A stretch of 64,000 nucleotides of DNA from Leeia speluncae (GTDB lineage Bacteria > Pseudomonadota > Gammaproteobacteria > Burkholderiales > Leeiaceae): the NCBI RefSeq assembly GCF_020564625.1, contig NZ_JAJBZT010000004.1, positions 248,001 to 312,000 on the forward strand, given 5' to 3'. Made by a program: the position numbers and the translations under genes. A model generated the notes under the pieces. It made no database searches and was not told the DNA's origin. It saw only the letters and a program-made list of their open reading frames with translations. Below, piece by piece: positions 8,941-16,262 of this stretch; positions within the stretch are counted from its first letter, which is position 1, and every line of letters starts with the position of its first letter.

Positions 8941-9708
8941 ATGGACTTTTCATTAAAACGAGACATTGTAATTTGGCCTGCAGTCTTTGCGGGACATGCG
9001 CTATTGATGTCTATCTTGGTCACAGTTGGTGCAGAGAAGCGTGTGCTACCAGACTTGCCTGTTGTAAATGTCTCAATCGCACCAGCCGAAATGCCCACAG
9101 AAGTAGAGAAAACAGAAGAGAAGTTGGTGAAGGAAGCAGTTCCACCAAATGCTGCCGCTAAGCCTAAAGTTGAAATGCCAATCAGGAAGGTCGTTAAACA
9201 ACCACCTCCTTCAAGCAAGGTGGAAACGGTTGTTGCCGTAAAAAATAACACCTCCAACTTGGCGTCCGTAAAAGAAGAGTCAGTGAAAGATAGCGTAAAG
9301 AAGTCCACTGAACCATCAGTGGAGTCATCGACTCAGCAATCTGCAGCTAATGAAAAAAATAATTCAGACAGTGCTAATCAACAGGCAAAGGCAACAGAAA
9401 GTGCCGGTGCGCCGAAACGGGTTTCCGCGCTTTCTTATATCAGAGCGCCGCAGCCGCAATACCCTGCAGCTTCTAGTCGTTTAAATGAGCACGGCCGGGT
9501 GACATTAAAAGTCATGGTGGATGAGTTTGGACGTGTAATGGAGATTAATGTCCAAACGAGTTCTGGTTTTTCTAGGCTAGATGAGGCGGCTAAACGAGCG
9601 GTTCAGCAAGCATCTTTTAAACCTTATGTTGAAAATGGCCGTCCATTAAAAGCGTGGGCGTTAGTTCCAATTGATTTTGGTATTGTAGAAGGAAGTAGTA
9701 ATGAATAA
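8941..9708 (+). CDS. tonB: Energy transducer TonB
   Basis: Periplasm-spanning protein that passes the ExbBD proton-motive energy to outer-membrane receptors. The ATG at 8941 gives 255 residues; TTG and GTG codons just upstream are alternatives, and no clear ribosome binding site decides between them. One N-terminal membrane segment (about residues 10-28) precedes a long Pro/Lys/Glu/Ser-rich linker. The TonB C-terminal domain is at about residues 165-252, with PQYPAASSRLNEHGRVTL and FKPYVENGRPLKAW. It overlaps exbB by 8 bases, so the three energy-transfer genes form one operon. Confidence 0.93.
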   Translation: MDFSLKRDIVIWPAVFAGHALLMSILVTVGAEKRVLPDLPVVNVSIAPAEMPTEVEKTEEKLVKEAVPPNAAAKPKVEMPIRKVVKQPPPSSKVETVVAVKNNTSNLASVKEESVKDSVKKSTEPSVESSTQQSAANEKNNSDSANQQAKATESAGAPKRVSALSYIRAPQPQYPAASSRLNEHGRVTLKVMVDEFGRVMEINVQTSSGFSRLDEAAKRAVQQASFKPYVENGRPLKAWALVPIDFGIVEGSSNE

Positions 9709-10441
9709 GACTGTTGTTGAAGCTCCTGGTATTTTCCACTTTCTGACGCAAGCAGATGGAGTCGGTAAGTTTTTATTTGGTGTACTTTGCGTAATGTCTG
9801 TGTTGGTGTGGGGAGTGTTGTTGCAGCGTGCGGTGAAGATGTATGCCGACAAAACAAAAGAAAAACAATTTAACGAACAGTTTTGGAATGCAAATTCACT
9901 AGAAGATGTATCGAAAATGGTGGAGGCACAACATGTTCAGCATCCATTTGCGAATCTTACTCGCACTGTGATGGTCGCTAAGCAGCAATTCTCTGGCCAA
10001 AAAGCGGGCCGTTTAGCAGAAGTGGGTGGGATGTCAGAGTATCTGACGCGAGAAATGCGAAAAGCCTTAGATGAACAATCTGCTAAGTATGAGTCTGGTT
10101 TGACTCTGTTGGGGTCAATTGCAGCGACTGCACCATTTGTTGGTTTATTTGGAACAGTATGGGGAGTTTATCGCGCACTAGTGAATATTGGTATGTCTGG
10201 TGCTGCTGGGTTGGAGCAGGTGGCGGGCCCCGTTGGTGAGGCATTGATTATGACCGGTGTGGGTTTGGCTGTTGCTATTCCTGCGGTGCTTGCCTATAAC
10301 ATGCTGAATCGATACCACCGTTTGGCTACTGGTCGTCTAGACGCATTTGCGCATGATTTGTATCACTTGGCACTTGTTGGTGAGGTTTCTCAGATGTCGC
10401 CTCAGAAACGTAAACTAAGTGAAGTACCTGCTGCCGCATAA
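9701..10441 (+). CDS. exbB: Biopolymer transport protein ExbB
   Basis: Inner-membrane subunit of the TonB-ExbB-ExbD motor, 246 residues and a MotA/TolQ/ExbB proton channel. Three hydrophobic segments are seen, near residues 20-40, 130-155 and 175-200. The conserved channel block is LLGSIAATAPFVGLFGTVWGVYRAL followed by GEALIMTGVGLAVAIPAVLAYN. The start lies inside the tonB 3' end and exbD begins 9 bases downstream, consistent with co-expression in fixed ratio. Confidence 0.95.
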   Translation: MNKTVVEAPGIFHFLTQADGVGKFLFGVLCVMSVLVWGVLLQRAVKMYADKTKEKQFNEQFWNANSLEDVSKMVEAQHVQHPFANLTRTVMVAKQQFSGQKAGRLAEVGGMSEYLTREMRKALDEQSAKYESGLTLLGSIAATAPFVGLFGTVWGVYRALVNIGMSGAAGLEQVAGPVGEALIMTGVGLAVAIPAVLAYNMLNRYHRLATGRLDAFAHDLYHLALVGEVSQMSPQKRKLSEVPAAA

Positions 10442-10450
10442 GGATTGATC

Positions 10451-10885
10451 ATGGCATTTGGAAAATTCGATCAAAACAAATCTAGTGGTGCACTGGCTGA
10501 AATTAATATGGTGCCGCTGATTGACGTGATGTTGGTGTTGTTAGTCGTCTTTATGATTACTGCGCCAATGATGAGTCACGGAGTGAAGCTGCAACTTCCT
10601 ACTGTTAGCTCTAGTCCTGTCGAAGATACCCCACAGACGATAACGTTGAGCGTAGATGCTCAAGGGGTCTATTACTGGAATGATAAGGTTGTAGATAAAG
10701 CACAATTAGAAAACGAGATGAAACTTGCTGTTCAGTTACCTGTAATGCCAGTCATTAAACTTAGAGTGGATGAGGTCGTTCCATATAAAGAGGTGGCGGA
10801 AATTATGGGGGCATCTTCTCGAGCTGGGTTGTCTAATTTGCAGTTTGTAACAACGCCAAATCCGGTTGTACAAGCAAACCCTTAA
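10451..10885 (+). CDS. exbD: Biopolymer transport protein ExbD
   Basis: Proton-translocating partner of ExbB, 144 residues. I chose ATG 10451 because AAGGA at 10440-10444 sits 6 bases upstream; the TTG at 10445 is too close to it. One membrane segment holds the essential acidic residue, Asp25, in PLIDVMLVLLVVFMITAP, the same position as in enteric ExbD. The rest is a periplasmic domain. It is the last gene of tonB-exbB-exbD before the receptor gene. Confidence 0.95.
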   Translation: MAFGKFDQNKSSGALAEINMVPLIDVMLVLLVVFMITAPMMSHGVKLQLPTVSSSPVEDTPQTITLSVDAQGVYYWNDKVVDKAQLENEMKLAVQLPVMPVIKLRVDEVVPYKEVAEIMGASSRAGLSNLQFVTTPNPVVQANP

Positions 10886-10894
10886 GTATCATTT

Positions 10895-10953
10895 GCCACG
10901 AAGCTTCTAGTTTCAGCTGGTTCGTGGCGATTCATTTTTGGAGCAAATCGCTC
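10895..10953 (+). terminator. Hairpin pair between exbD and the siderophore receptor
   Basis: GCCACGAA (10895-10902) pairs with TTCGTGGC (10921-10928) and is followed by ATTCATTTTT. Next comes a small hairpin GGAGC/GCTCC at 10939-10953. The first could be a partial terminator or attenuator that sets exbD against receptor expression. The loop is long (18 bases), so efficiency is uncertain. Confidence 0.5.
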
Positions 10954-11029
10954 CAGTATTTCCAGTGGCTTTTTATTTGTGCATTTCATTGTGCAGGGGA
11001 AAGCTTTGTCTATATATTTGGGAGGTTAT

Positions 11030-13165
11030 ATGCCGAAAAAGGCAAACCGCAAGCCGCAGCGTCCTTCAGAAACAGCTGCTTTACTGTTACCACTTGGCGC
11101 AATGATGGTGCTTTCTGCACCGCTGATGGCCTCTGCGGAAGAAGCAAGTGAAGTAACTACAATGCCTACAATTAAAGTCCAACAGACGAAAGAGTTGGAG
11201 AATGAAGGATATGTAGCGAAAAAGACGTCAATTGGTAAGCTAGTACAAGATCCCAAAGAAATTCCTCAATCACTGACGATTGTGACTGAACAGAAGATGG
11301 ATGATCGTAATGCGGATACGCTGAAAGAAGCATTGCGTGACGTGGCGGGTTTGACATTTAACGCGGGTGAGGGAGGTCGTATCGGCGATAACATGACGTT
11401 GCGTGGCTACTCTGTCGTCGGTGATTTGTATTTGGATGGTATCCGTGATTCTGCACAATATAACCGTGAAGTATTTAACCTAGAGCAGGTTGATGTGCTG
11501 CGTGGTTCAGCATCTATGTTGTTTGGCCGTGGTTCAACTGGTGGTGTCATTAACCAAGAGAGTAAAACGCCAAAGTTATTAGATGAATATAAGACATCTG
11601 TGACCATTGGTGATAACAACTACAAGCGTGTGACCGCTGATATTAATAAGCAATTGGGCGAAACAACGGCGCTACGTTTTAATGCAATGAAGACTGATAC
11701 GGATTCATTTGCAAATGAAGTTAGCAATAGCCGTGAAGGGTGGGCTGGATCTATCGGTTTTGGTATTGGCACGCCAGATGAAGTTAATGTATCTCATTAT
11801 CATCTAGAGACAGATAATGTACCATTCTTTGGCGTGCCGTACTTAAATGGTGCGCCAATGGAAGTGCCATTGAATACATTCTATGGCTTGGCTGCAATTG
11901 ACTATGAACGTGATAATACAGATATATCTACGGTAAGTTGGAAGCATAAATTTAGTCCAACTACTCAATTAAAAACAACCTTCCGTCATTCAGAGTATTG
12001 GAGAGATTTATCTGCTACCGCACCACGTTTAAGTGGTACTAGCACGATTACTCGCCAAAACCAAGCGAGGGGTGGAGAGGTGACAAATGATACTTTCCAA
12101 GCTGATTTGTCTACGACTATCAATACGGGTAGTTGGAACCACGAAATCCTAACAGGGATGGAGTTGGCGAGGGAAACCTCCAATACGTGGAGTCATACTT
12201 ATGGCGCCTCTAGACCAAGTACCACAGTGTATGACCCTAATCCTTATCCGACGCTATCAGCTTCTTTTTACAATAGAACGACCGCATCAACTGGTAATTA
12301 CAAAGGCAACACAAGCGCATTCTATGCTCAAGATATGATCCAGTTTGCGCCAGAGTGGAAGTGGTTAGTTGGCGCTCGTTTTGATCAATTAAAAGCGTAT
12401 TACAACAATATTACGACAAGTAATCAGTACACCCGTAAAGATAGAATGTGGAGTTATCGCACTGGTATTATTTTTGAACCGGATGATACTGCATCTTACT
12501 ACGCCTCTTATGGTTCTTCTTTTAACCCATCTGCTGATTTATATACCTTTGATGCTAGAGGGAGTAATACTCCGCCTGAGGAAAGTAGAAATATTGAGAT
12601 TGGTGCCAAGTGGGACTTGCTAGATGGTGACCTATCACTGCGTACTTCATTGTCAAGAACAGAAAAGTACAATGAACGAAATACGGACGTTGATACTGCA
12701 GCAACGCAATATTTACTTTCTGGTAAGCGTCATACCGATGCCTTTGAAGTAGAAGTATCTGGTAAACCATGGAAAAACTGGGAGTTAACTGCTAGCTGGG
12801 CACTAATGAAAGCAAAGGTTGATAGTGATCCAGGTACAAACAGTACAGCTCAGGGTAAACGTCCAACAAATACGCCAAGTCATACAGCAAGTATTTGGGG
12901 TACTTATGATTTTGGAGAGGGTTGGAAAGCTGGCCTTGGAGTAGAGCGTGTAGGCGCACGATATGCGAATACATCAAATACAACTCGTGTTCCTGGCTAT
13001 ACGCGTTTTGATGGTTTGGTTAGTTATGAGCTAAATAAGAACGTGAAATTTAGCTTGAATGTATTTAACTTGGCGAACACCCGTTACTACGAAGGTGTTT
13101 ACACTGGCCATGTTGTTCCTGGTACGCCAAGAACATGGCAGTTAACTGCAGACTTTAAGTTTTAA
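11030..13165 (+). CDS. TonB-dependent catecholate siderophore receptor (Fiu-like)
   Basis: Outer-membrane gated channel for ferric siderophores, 711 residues from the ATG at 11030, which has GGGAGG 4 bases upstream. A signal peptide ends near ASA (about residue 37) and a TonB-box-like stretch follows near TMPTIKV. The plug domain carries PQSLTIVTEQKMDDR, LRGYSVVGDLYLDGIRD and VLRGSASMLFGRGSTGGVIN. The 22-strand barrel ends in Phe (TADFKF), as outer-membrane insertion requires. The neighbours tonB-exbBD and piuC match the Fiu/PiuA subgroup, which takes up monomeric catechols. The exact ligand is inferred. Confidence 0.92.
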   Translation: MPKKANRKPQRPSETAALLLPLGAMMVLSAPLMASAEEASEVTTMPTIKVQQTKELENEGYVAKKTSIGKLVQDPKEIPQSLTIVTEQKMDDRNADTLKEALRDVAGLTFNAGEGGRIGDNMTLRGYSVVGDLYLDGIRDSAQYNREVFNLEQVDVLRGSASMLFGRGSTGGVINQESKTPKLLDEYKTSVTIGDNNYKRVTADINKQLGETTALRFNAMKTDTDSFANEVSNSREGWAGSIGFGIGTPDEVNVSHYHLETDNVPFFGVPYLNGAPMEVPLNTFYGLAAIDYERDNTDISTVSWKHKFSPTTQLKTTFRHSEYWRDLSATAPRLSGTSTITRQNQARGGEVTNDTFQADLSTTINTGSWNHEILTGMELARETSNTWSHTYGASRPSTTVYDPNPYPTLSASFYNRTTASTGNYKGNTSAFYAQDMIQFAPEWKWLVGARFDQLKAYYNNITTSNQYTRKDRMWSYRTGIIFEPDDTASYYASYGSSFNPSADLYTFDARGSNTPPEESRNIEIGAKWDLLDGDLSLRTSLSRTEKYNERNTDVDTAATQYLLSGKRHTDAFEVEVSGKPWKNWELTASWALMKAKVDSDPGTNSTAQGKRPTNTPSHTASIWGTYDFGEGWKAGLGVERVGARYANTSNTTRVPGYTRFDGLVSYELNKNVKFSLNVFNLANTRYYEGVYTGHVVPGTPRTWQLTADFKF

Positions 13166-13191
13166 TTCGTATTGTTTTAAACGCAAAAATG

Positions 13192-13218
13192 CACCCGACT
13201 CGATGAGTCGGGTGTTTT
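13192..13218 (+). terminator. Rho-independent terminator after the siderophore receptor
   Basis: Stem ACCCGACTC (13193-13201) with GAGTCGGGT (13205-13213), a 3-base loop and GTTTT. It lies between the receptor stop and piuC, only 17 bases before the piuC start, so piuC may be expressed by readthrough. Confidence 0.85.
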
Positions 13219-13234
13219 AATTGGAGGTCCTTCG

Positions 13235-13918
13235 ATGTTGATTCGTATTCCAAATGTGCTGACGGGAGATGCATTGGCACGTTGCCAACAGATCATGATT
13301 GAGTCCGAGTGGGTGGATGGTGCGGTGACCGCTGGAAAGCAATCGGTAAAAGTTAAAAATAACCTCCAATTGCCTGAACAAAGTGCGGCAGCGACGGAAG
13401 CGAGTAAATTGGTTTTGGCGGGGTTGGCCAACAATGCTTTGTTTATTACAGCTGCACTACCAAAGAAAATTTTTAAACCGTTATTTAACTGCTATACCGG
13501 TGAACATAATACCTTTGGCAATCACATCGACAATGCGATCAGAACCCATAAAGGAGAGGGCGGGAATGTCAGAACAGACTTATCTGCCACGCTTTTTCTT
13601 TCTGAGCCAGATAGTTACGAAGGCGGAGAATTGGTCATTGAAGATACATTTGGCACGCAGCGCGTTAAGTTAGCGGCTGGCGATATGATTCTTTACCCAT
13701 CTTCGAGTGTGCATCGGGTAGAACCGGTAACGAAAGGCGCCCGAATTGCCTCCTTTTTTTGGATTGAAAGCATGATTCGTGAAACTGAGCGTCGCCGATT
13801 GCTGTATGAAATGGATATGGCACTGCTGGATTTGCGTTCTCGAGAAGGCGATACAGAGGCGGTTGTACGATTAACTGGCTGTTATCATAATTTGGTCAGG
13901 ATGTGGGCCGATAGTTAA
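13235..13918 (+). CDS. piuC: PKHD-type Fe(II)/2-oxoglutarate hydroxylase PiuC
   Basis: Putative iron/2-oxoglutarate dioxygenase of the PiuC/YbiX family, 227 residues, the family length. The metal facial triad is visible as His97-x-Asp99 (GNHIDN) and His160 (SSVHRV), with the 2-oxoglutarate-binding Arg at 170. The block RTDLSATLFLSEPDSYEGGELVIEDTFG is diagnostic. These genes usually sit beside Fiu/PiuA receptors, as here. A role in siderophore handling is suggested by context; the substrate is not known to me. The start has GGAGG 6-10 bases upstream. Confidence 0.93.
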   Translation: MLIRIPNVLTGDALARCQQIMIESEWVDGAVTAGKQSVKVKNNLQLPEQSAAATEASKLVLAGLANNALFITAALPKKIFKPLFNCYTGEHNTFGNHIDNAIRTHKGEGGNVRTDLSATLFLSEPDSYEGGELVIEDTFGTQRVKLAAGDMILYPSSSVHRVEPVTKGARIASFFWIESMIRETERRRLLYEMDMALLDLRSREGDTEAVVRLTGCYHNLVRMWADS

Positions 13919-13919
13919 T

Positions 13920-13933
13920 TGACGTAAACGTCA
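13920..13933. promoter_or_regulatory. Palindromic operator candidate, copy 1
   Basis: Inverted repeat TGACGT-AA-ACGTCA that starts right after the piuC stop. It shares the core ACGTAAACGT with the stronger copy at 14085-14102. From memory, the form resembles sites of MerR-family LiuR regulators; this is inference. Confidence 0.5.
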
Positions 13934-14084
13934 TGTTTAGTGATTTGAAGTGAGTTTATTGAAAATTGGCATGCCAAATTGTGATGTTTAGTGCGCAAAA
14001 AATGCTGCAATGCAATTCATTTGTCATGTCGTTGTGTTGAAGGGTGATTTGTAAGTAATTGAAAATATTAAGTTTGTGTATTTA

Positions 14085-14102
14085 ATTTACGTAAACGTAA
14101 AT
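14085..14102. promoter_or_regulatory. Palindromic operator candidate, copy 2
   Basis: Perfect 18-bp palindrome ATTTACGT-AA-ACGTAAAT, about 150 bases upstream of the FabG-like gene and 30 bases before a TATAAA element. It has the same core as copy 1, 165 bases away, so one dimeric regulator probably binds both. Confidence 0.6.
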
Positions 14103-14253
14103 ATAAAAGTTTGTGCGTTGCAAAATATTGGTATAAAGTTATTCTATGGAGGCACAACAAACTGCGATTGGAGAACTTTCTTCCCCTCATAAAAAATCGA
14201 ATTCGCAGCGCTTTTAAATTGCCATCTTGTCGTTTTGAATAAGGAATACCCGA

Positions 14254-14994
14254 ATGAGACTCGCAAACAAAGTATCAATTATTACTGGTGCTGCAAATGG
14301 TATCGGCCGTGCAACTGCAGAAAAGTTTGCTAAAGAAGGTGCAAAGGTAGTTGCTTGTGACGTAAATGCTGCAGCGCTAGAGGCGTTGGTGGCAGATATT
14401 AAAGCCGCTGGTGGCGAAGCAATTAGCTTTGTTGTGGATGTAACCAATAAAGAGCAAATCGCAGCAGCTGTTCAAGGTACATTGGCTGCATTTGGTCGCG
14501 TAGATACCTTAGTGAACAATGCGGGTATCGTGATGGATGCTCGTCTGCAGAAAATGACAGACGAACAGTTTGATCGCGTGATTGATATCAACCTAAAAGG
14601 TGTTTACAACTGCACGAAAGCAGTCGTGGACCTAATGGTTGAGCAGCAAAGCGGCGTGATCCTAAATGCATCTTCAATTGTTGGTCTGACAGGTAACTTC
14701 GGTCAAACTAACTACGCTGCTGCTAAGTTTGGTGTGATTGGCTTCACCAAAACTTGGATGCGTGAATTGGGTAAAAAGGGTGTTCGTGTGAATGCGGTCT
14801 GCCCAGGTTTTATTGCAACCCAGATTCTTAAAGATATGCCTGAGAAAGTGATTACTGCGATGGAAGAGAAGGTGCCTTTGGGTCGCCTAGGTCAACCAGA
14901 AGAAATCGCAAACATCTATGCTTTCTTGGCAAGTGATGAAGCAAGCTACATGAACGGTGCCGTCATTGAAGTAACCGGTGGCTTGACGATGTAA
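14254..14994 (+). CDS. SDR-family 3-oxoacyl-ACP / acetoacetyl-CoA reductase-like protein
   Basis: NAD(P)H-dependent short-chain dehydrogenase of 246 residues, close to FabG and PhaB. The cofactor motif TGAANGIG is at residues 11-18, NNAG at 88-91, and the catalytic Ser141, Tyr154 and Lys158 are in place. [10 protein letters not shown] and the C-terminal VTGGLTM are FabG-like. It stands alone, away from the fatty-acid synthesis genes, with its own upstream region and terminator. The substrate is therefore uncertain: a beta-ketoacyl-ACP, acetoacetyl-CoA or another 3-keto compound. Confidence 0.85.
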   Translation: MRLANKVSIITGAANGIGRATAEKFAKEGAKVVACDVNAAALEALVADIKAAGGEAISFVVDVTNKEQIAAAVQGTLAAFGRVDTLVNNAGIVMDARLQKMTDEQFDRVIDINLKGVYNCTKAVVDLMVEQQSGVILNASSIVGLTGNFGQTNYAAAKFGVIGFTKTWMRELGKKGVRVNAVCPGFIATQILKDMPEKVITAMEEKVPLGRLGQPEEIANIYAFLASDEASYMNGAVIEVTGGLTM

Positions 14995-15014
14995 TTGAGT
15001 CTTTTGATTCAGGG

Positions 15015-15041
15015 AAAACGCGCCTTTATGGCGCGTTTTTT
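15015..15041. terminator. Bidirectional terminator between fabG-like gene and tetR gene
   Basis: AAAACGCGCC (15015-15024) pairs with GGCGCGTTTT (15030-15039) around a 5-base loop, with T-rich flanks in both directions. It separates the convergent reductase and TetR genes and touches the TetR stop at 15040. Confidence 0.88.
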
Positions 15042-15777
15042 ATTGTGGCTGCTCACTACGAGCTAACTGTGCTTTTAGCCCTTCAATTAATGTATCGACA
15101 TGAAATTCAAACGCGGTGTCTAGCGGTTGTGTTGCCCCATTTTGCCAACGTGTAATAAACGCCTGATTTTTCATTAGAGGTAGCCACTTTGCTAGCTGGG
15201 GTGTGATTTTTGCATCTAGCAAATTCAGCCGCTGTTGAATGTCTTTTGCCCAATCTTCTTCTTCGTCAGCTGGTAATTGACCGAACTCTAAGGTCACAAA
15301 GCCAGTCATCCCTGCAACAACCGTATTGTATGCATTAACAAGTGCTTTCTCCTTAAACCCCGCATTCACCAGTACCTGCAAAATAAATTCGACTTGTGAC
15401 CATTCCACGGCTGCGTTGGCGGTGAGTTGCGCGCCGACGAGAGGTGCCAAATTGGGGTGTTGCTGTATGGCATCCCGGTAGTTTTGGAACAAGTTCTTTA
15501 GATCTTGCTGCCAGTTCTCGGATAGCAGTGGCAGTAGTGTCGTTTGTAGGTGCGCCACAATACCTGCTTGTAAGGCAGCTAAATTCGGAAAATGCCAATA
15601 AAGCGCGGCGGGATAGACATTCAGTGCTTTGGCCACCTTTCTTAGACTAAAGCTAGGTAAGCCATCTTCGTCGATTAATTGAAGTGCGCATTCCAGTATA
15701 CGAGACTTACTGAGCGAGGAAGGGCTGTGAAGCGGTGGACGTGCCATAGTTTTAATATCTAAATGTTTATTGGACAT
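15040..15777 (-). CDS. TetR-family transcriptional regulator
   Basis: DNA-binding repressor of 245 residues. The helix-turn-helix is at about residues 44-63 (SLRKVAKALNVYPAALYWHF), and a C-terminal ligand domain of the TetR_C type follows. The ATG at 15777 is used here; an internal Met at residue 11 (15747) is also possible. It is divergent from the SnoaL-like gene, with 60 bases between them. Near-identical direct repeats lie in this gap, which suggests it controls itself and that neighbour. The ligand is unknown. Confidence 0.9.
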   Translation of the reverse strand: MSNKHLDIKTMARPPLHSPSSLSKSRILECALQLIDEDGLPSFSLRKVAKALNVYPAALYWHFPNLAALQAGIVAHLQTTLLPLLSENWQQDLKNLFQNYRDAIQQHPNLAPLVGAQLTANAAVEWSQVEFILQVLVNAGFKEKALVNAYNTVVAGMTGFVTLEFGQLPADEEEDWAKDIQQRLNLLDAKITPQLAKWLPLMKNQAFITRWQNGATQPLDTAFEFHVDTLIEGLKAQLARSEQPQ

Positions 15778-15817
15778 TGTACAGTTATTTGGCGTAATAT
15801 TTAATTGTACGGTGTTT
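15776..15817. promoter_or_regulatory. Direct repeats in the tetR / SnoaL divergent promoter region
   Basis: ATTGTACAGTTATTT at 15776-15790 and ATTGTACGGTGTTT at 15804-15817 repeat with a 28-base period. The first copy overlaps the TetR start. They are likely binding sites for the adjacent TetR regulator, by position only. Confidence 0.45.
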
Positions 15818-15837
15818 AATTAAATGGAGGGTGCGTC

Positions 15838-16251
15838 ATGTCAAGTGTGGAATCACTATGTGTAAAGTATTTGGCTGCATTAAATGCAGGAGACCTTGAG
15901 GGGGTTTTAGCCCTCTTTGCTACAGATGGAACCGTATCATCTCCGTTATATGGGCAAATGAAAGCAGTCGATTTTTATGCGAGCCTATTTGAAGATACCG
16001 GTGCATCTGATACTCGTTTGCTGAATGTGTTTCCGCAAAGCATACAAAAACCCGCCGTTGCATTGCATTTTGCGTATGGTTGGACATTAGCAAACGGTGA
16101 GCAAGTTACTTTTGAATGTGTGGATGTGTTTGATTTAACGGAAGATCGGGAACGGTTTCAGCATTTGAGCATTATTTACGATACTGCGCCACTGCGTGCG
16201 GCATTTTATCGCTCATCTGGCCGACCGGTTGAGCATCAAGTCGGCCAGTAA
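15838..16251 (+). CDS. SnoaL/NTF2-like protein
   Basis: Small protein of 137 residues with the cone-shaped NTF2 fold. The start VESLCVKYLAALNAGDLEGVLALFATDGTV and the later HFAYGWTLANGEQVTFECVDVFDL fit SnoaL-like or steroid-isomerase-like families. GGAGG at 15826-15830 precedes the ATG. It is divergent from the TetR gene, which may regulate it. The exact reaction, if any, cannot be told from the sequence. Confidence 0.8.
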   Translation: MSSVESLCVKYLAALNAGDLEGVLALFATDGTVSSPLYGQMKAVDFYASLFEDTGASDTRLLNVFPQSIQKPAVALHFAYGWTLANGEQVTFECVDVFDLTEDRERFQHLSIIYDTAPLRAAFYRSSGRPVEHQVGQ

Positions 16252-16262
16252 CAAATGCATCC

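Larger units (their letters stand above)
13919..14253. other. Gene-free regulatory stretch between piuC and the FabG-like gene
   Basis: 335 bases with no convincing gene. It holds two related palindromes listed separately, a perfect 12-bp palindrome TTGGCATGCCAA at 13966-13977, and a possible -10 TATAAA at 14132-14137. A 23-codon frame at 14146-14217 has no ribosome binding site and I do not call it a gene. Confidence 0.55.

Noticed and set aside
14146-14217. A 23-codon frame (MEAQQTAIGEL...) before the FabG-like gene
   Set aside because: No ribosome binding site at proper distance and no known family; GGAGG lies inside the frame, not before it.
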